From assembly GCA_002436065.1 (NCBI GenBank), contig DIXP01000106.1, forward strand, positions 1 through 5,529: a stretch of DNA of 5,529 nt. Reading direction: 5' to 3'. The DNA is from Chloroflexi bacterium UBA6077 (GTDB lineage Bacteria; Chloroflexota; UBA6077). Below are positions 5,438 through 5,529 of this stretch, piece after piece (within the stretch, counting starts at the first letter, position 1; each line of letters opens with the position of its first letter). The notes under the pieces are model-generated. The model did no database searches. It saw only the letters and a list, made by a program, of their open reading frames with translations, and was not told the origin of the DNA. The translations under genes were made by a program, and so were the position numbers.

Positions 5438-5523
5438 ATTCCCCAACGTCCCGCGTAGGGAAGGGGCTTGTCCCCTTCCGCATTCCCTAATGTCCCGTAG
5501 GGAAGGGGCTTGTCCCCTTCCGC
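5438..5523. repeat. Tandem palindromic repeat, copies B and C
   Basis: Two adjoining units, 5438-5481 and 5482-5523. The 28-base core from CGTAGGG to CTTCCGC is identical in both (5454-5481 and 5496-5523), 42 bases apart. Each core holds an 8-bp hairpin: GGAAGGGG, loop CTTGT, CCCCTTCC (5459-5479 and 5501-5521). Each is led by ATTCCC(C/T)AA(C/T)GTCCC, copy B having two extra bases (GC). The second unit ends with CCCAC, like the CCAC end of copy A. The array may continue beyond the window edge. Confidence 0.9.
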
Positions 5524-5529
5524 CCACGG

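Noticed and set aside
5307..5440. Purine riboswitch in the purF leader
   Set aside because: I could not find the conserved junction and loop sequences of guanine, adenine or other purine-sensing riboswitches; only simple palindromes are present.
5438..5529. CRISPR array at the right end
   Set aside because: Two adjoining palindromic units without distinct spacers do not make a CRISPR array.

Overview
This window is a minus-strand purine-biosynthesis cluster. In transcription order (right to left) it reads purF, purM, purN, purH. All four genes are intact, full length and carry their expected catalytic motifs. They cover steps 1 (PurF), 3 (PurN), 5 (PurM), and 9 and 10 (PurH) of the de novo route from PRPP to IMP. 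The F-M-N-H order is the one known from Bacillus-type pur operons. No purD follows purH: the 376 bases after it hold no recognisable gene.

The organism is a GC-rich bacterium. Three things suggest Chloroflexota (Dehalococcoidia or SAR202-like), or a similar environmental lineage: the PurF of the iron-sulphur, propeptide-processed type, the flavour of the PurN and PurH sequences, and especially the intergenic repeats (GTCATCCTGAG...GCGAAGGATCT, ATTCCCGC...GCGGGAAT, CTGGGAGCGCGGGC palindromes). This is an inference from remembered patterns, not from a search.

Layout. Bases 5307-5529 lie upstream of purF and carry three copies of one palindromic repeat, two of them in perfect tandem. purF occupies 3912-5306. 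Bases 3604-3911 are a 308-base gap between purF and purM, filled with repeats: three hairpins abutting end to end, a partial duplication of the purF 3' end, and a GTCATCCTGAG repeat. purM (2572-3603), purN (1927-2571) and purH (377-1930) are tightly packed: the purM stop directly touches the purN GTG start, and purN and purH overlap by ATGA. Bases 1-376 are a palindrome-rich tail with a GC-rich hairpin 36 bases after the purH stop.

The genes are housekeeping. I see no new enzyme system. The notable material is between the genes: a repeat family whose two arm sequences differ by compensatory base-pair changes, and a stacked palindrome block flanked by an imperfect direct repeat that includes the purF stop codon.
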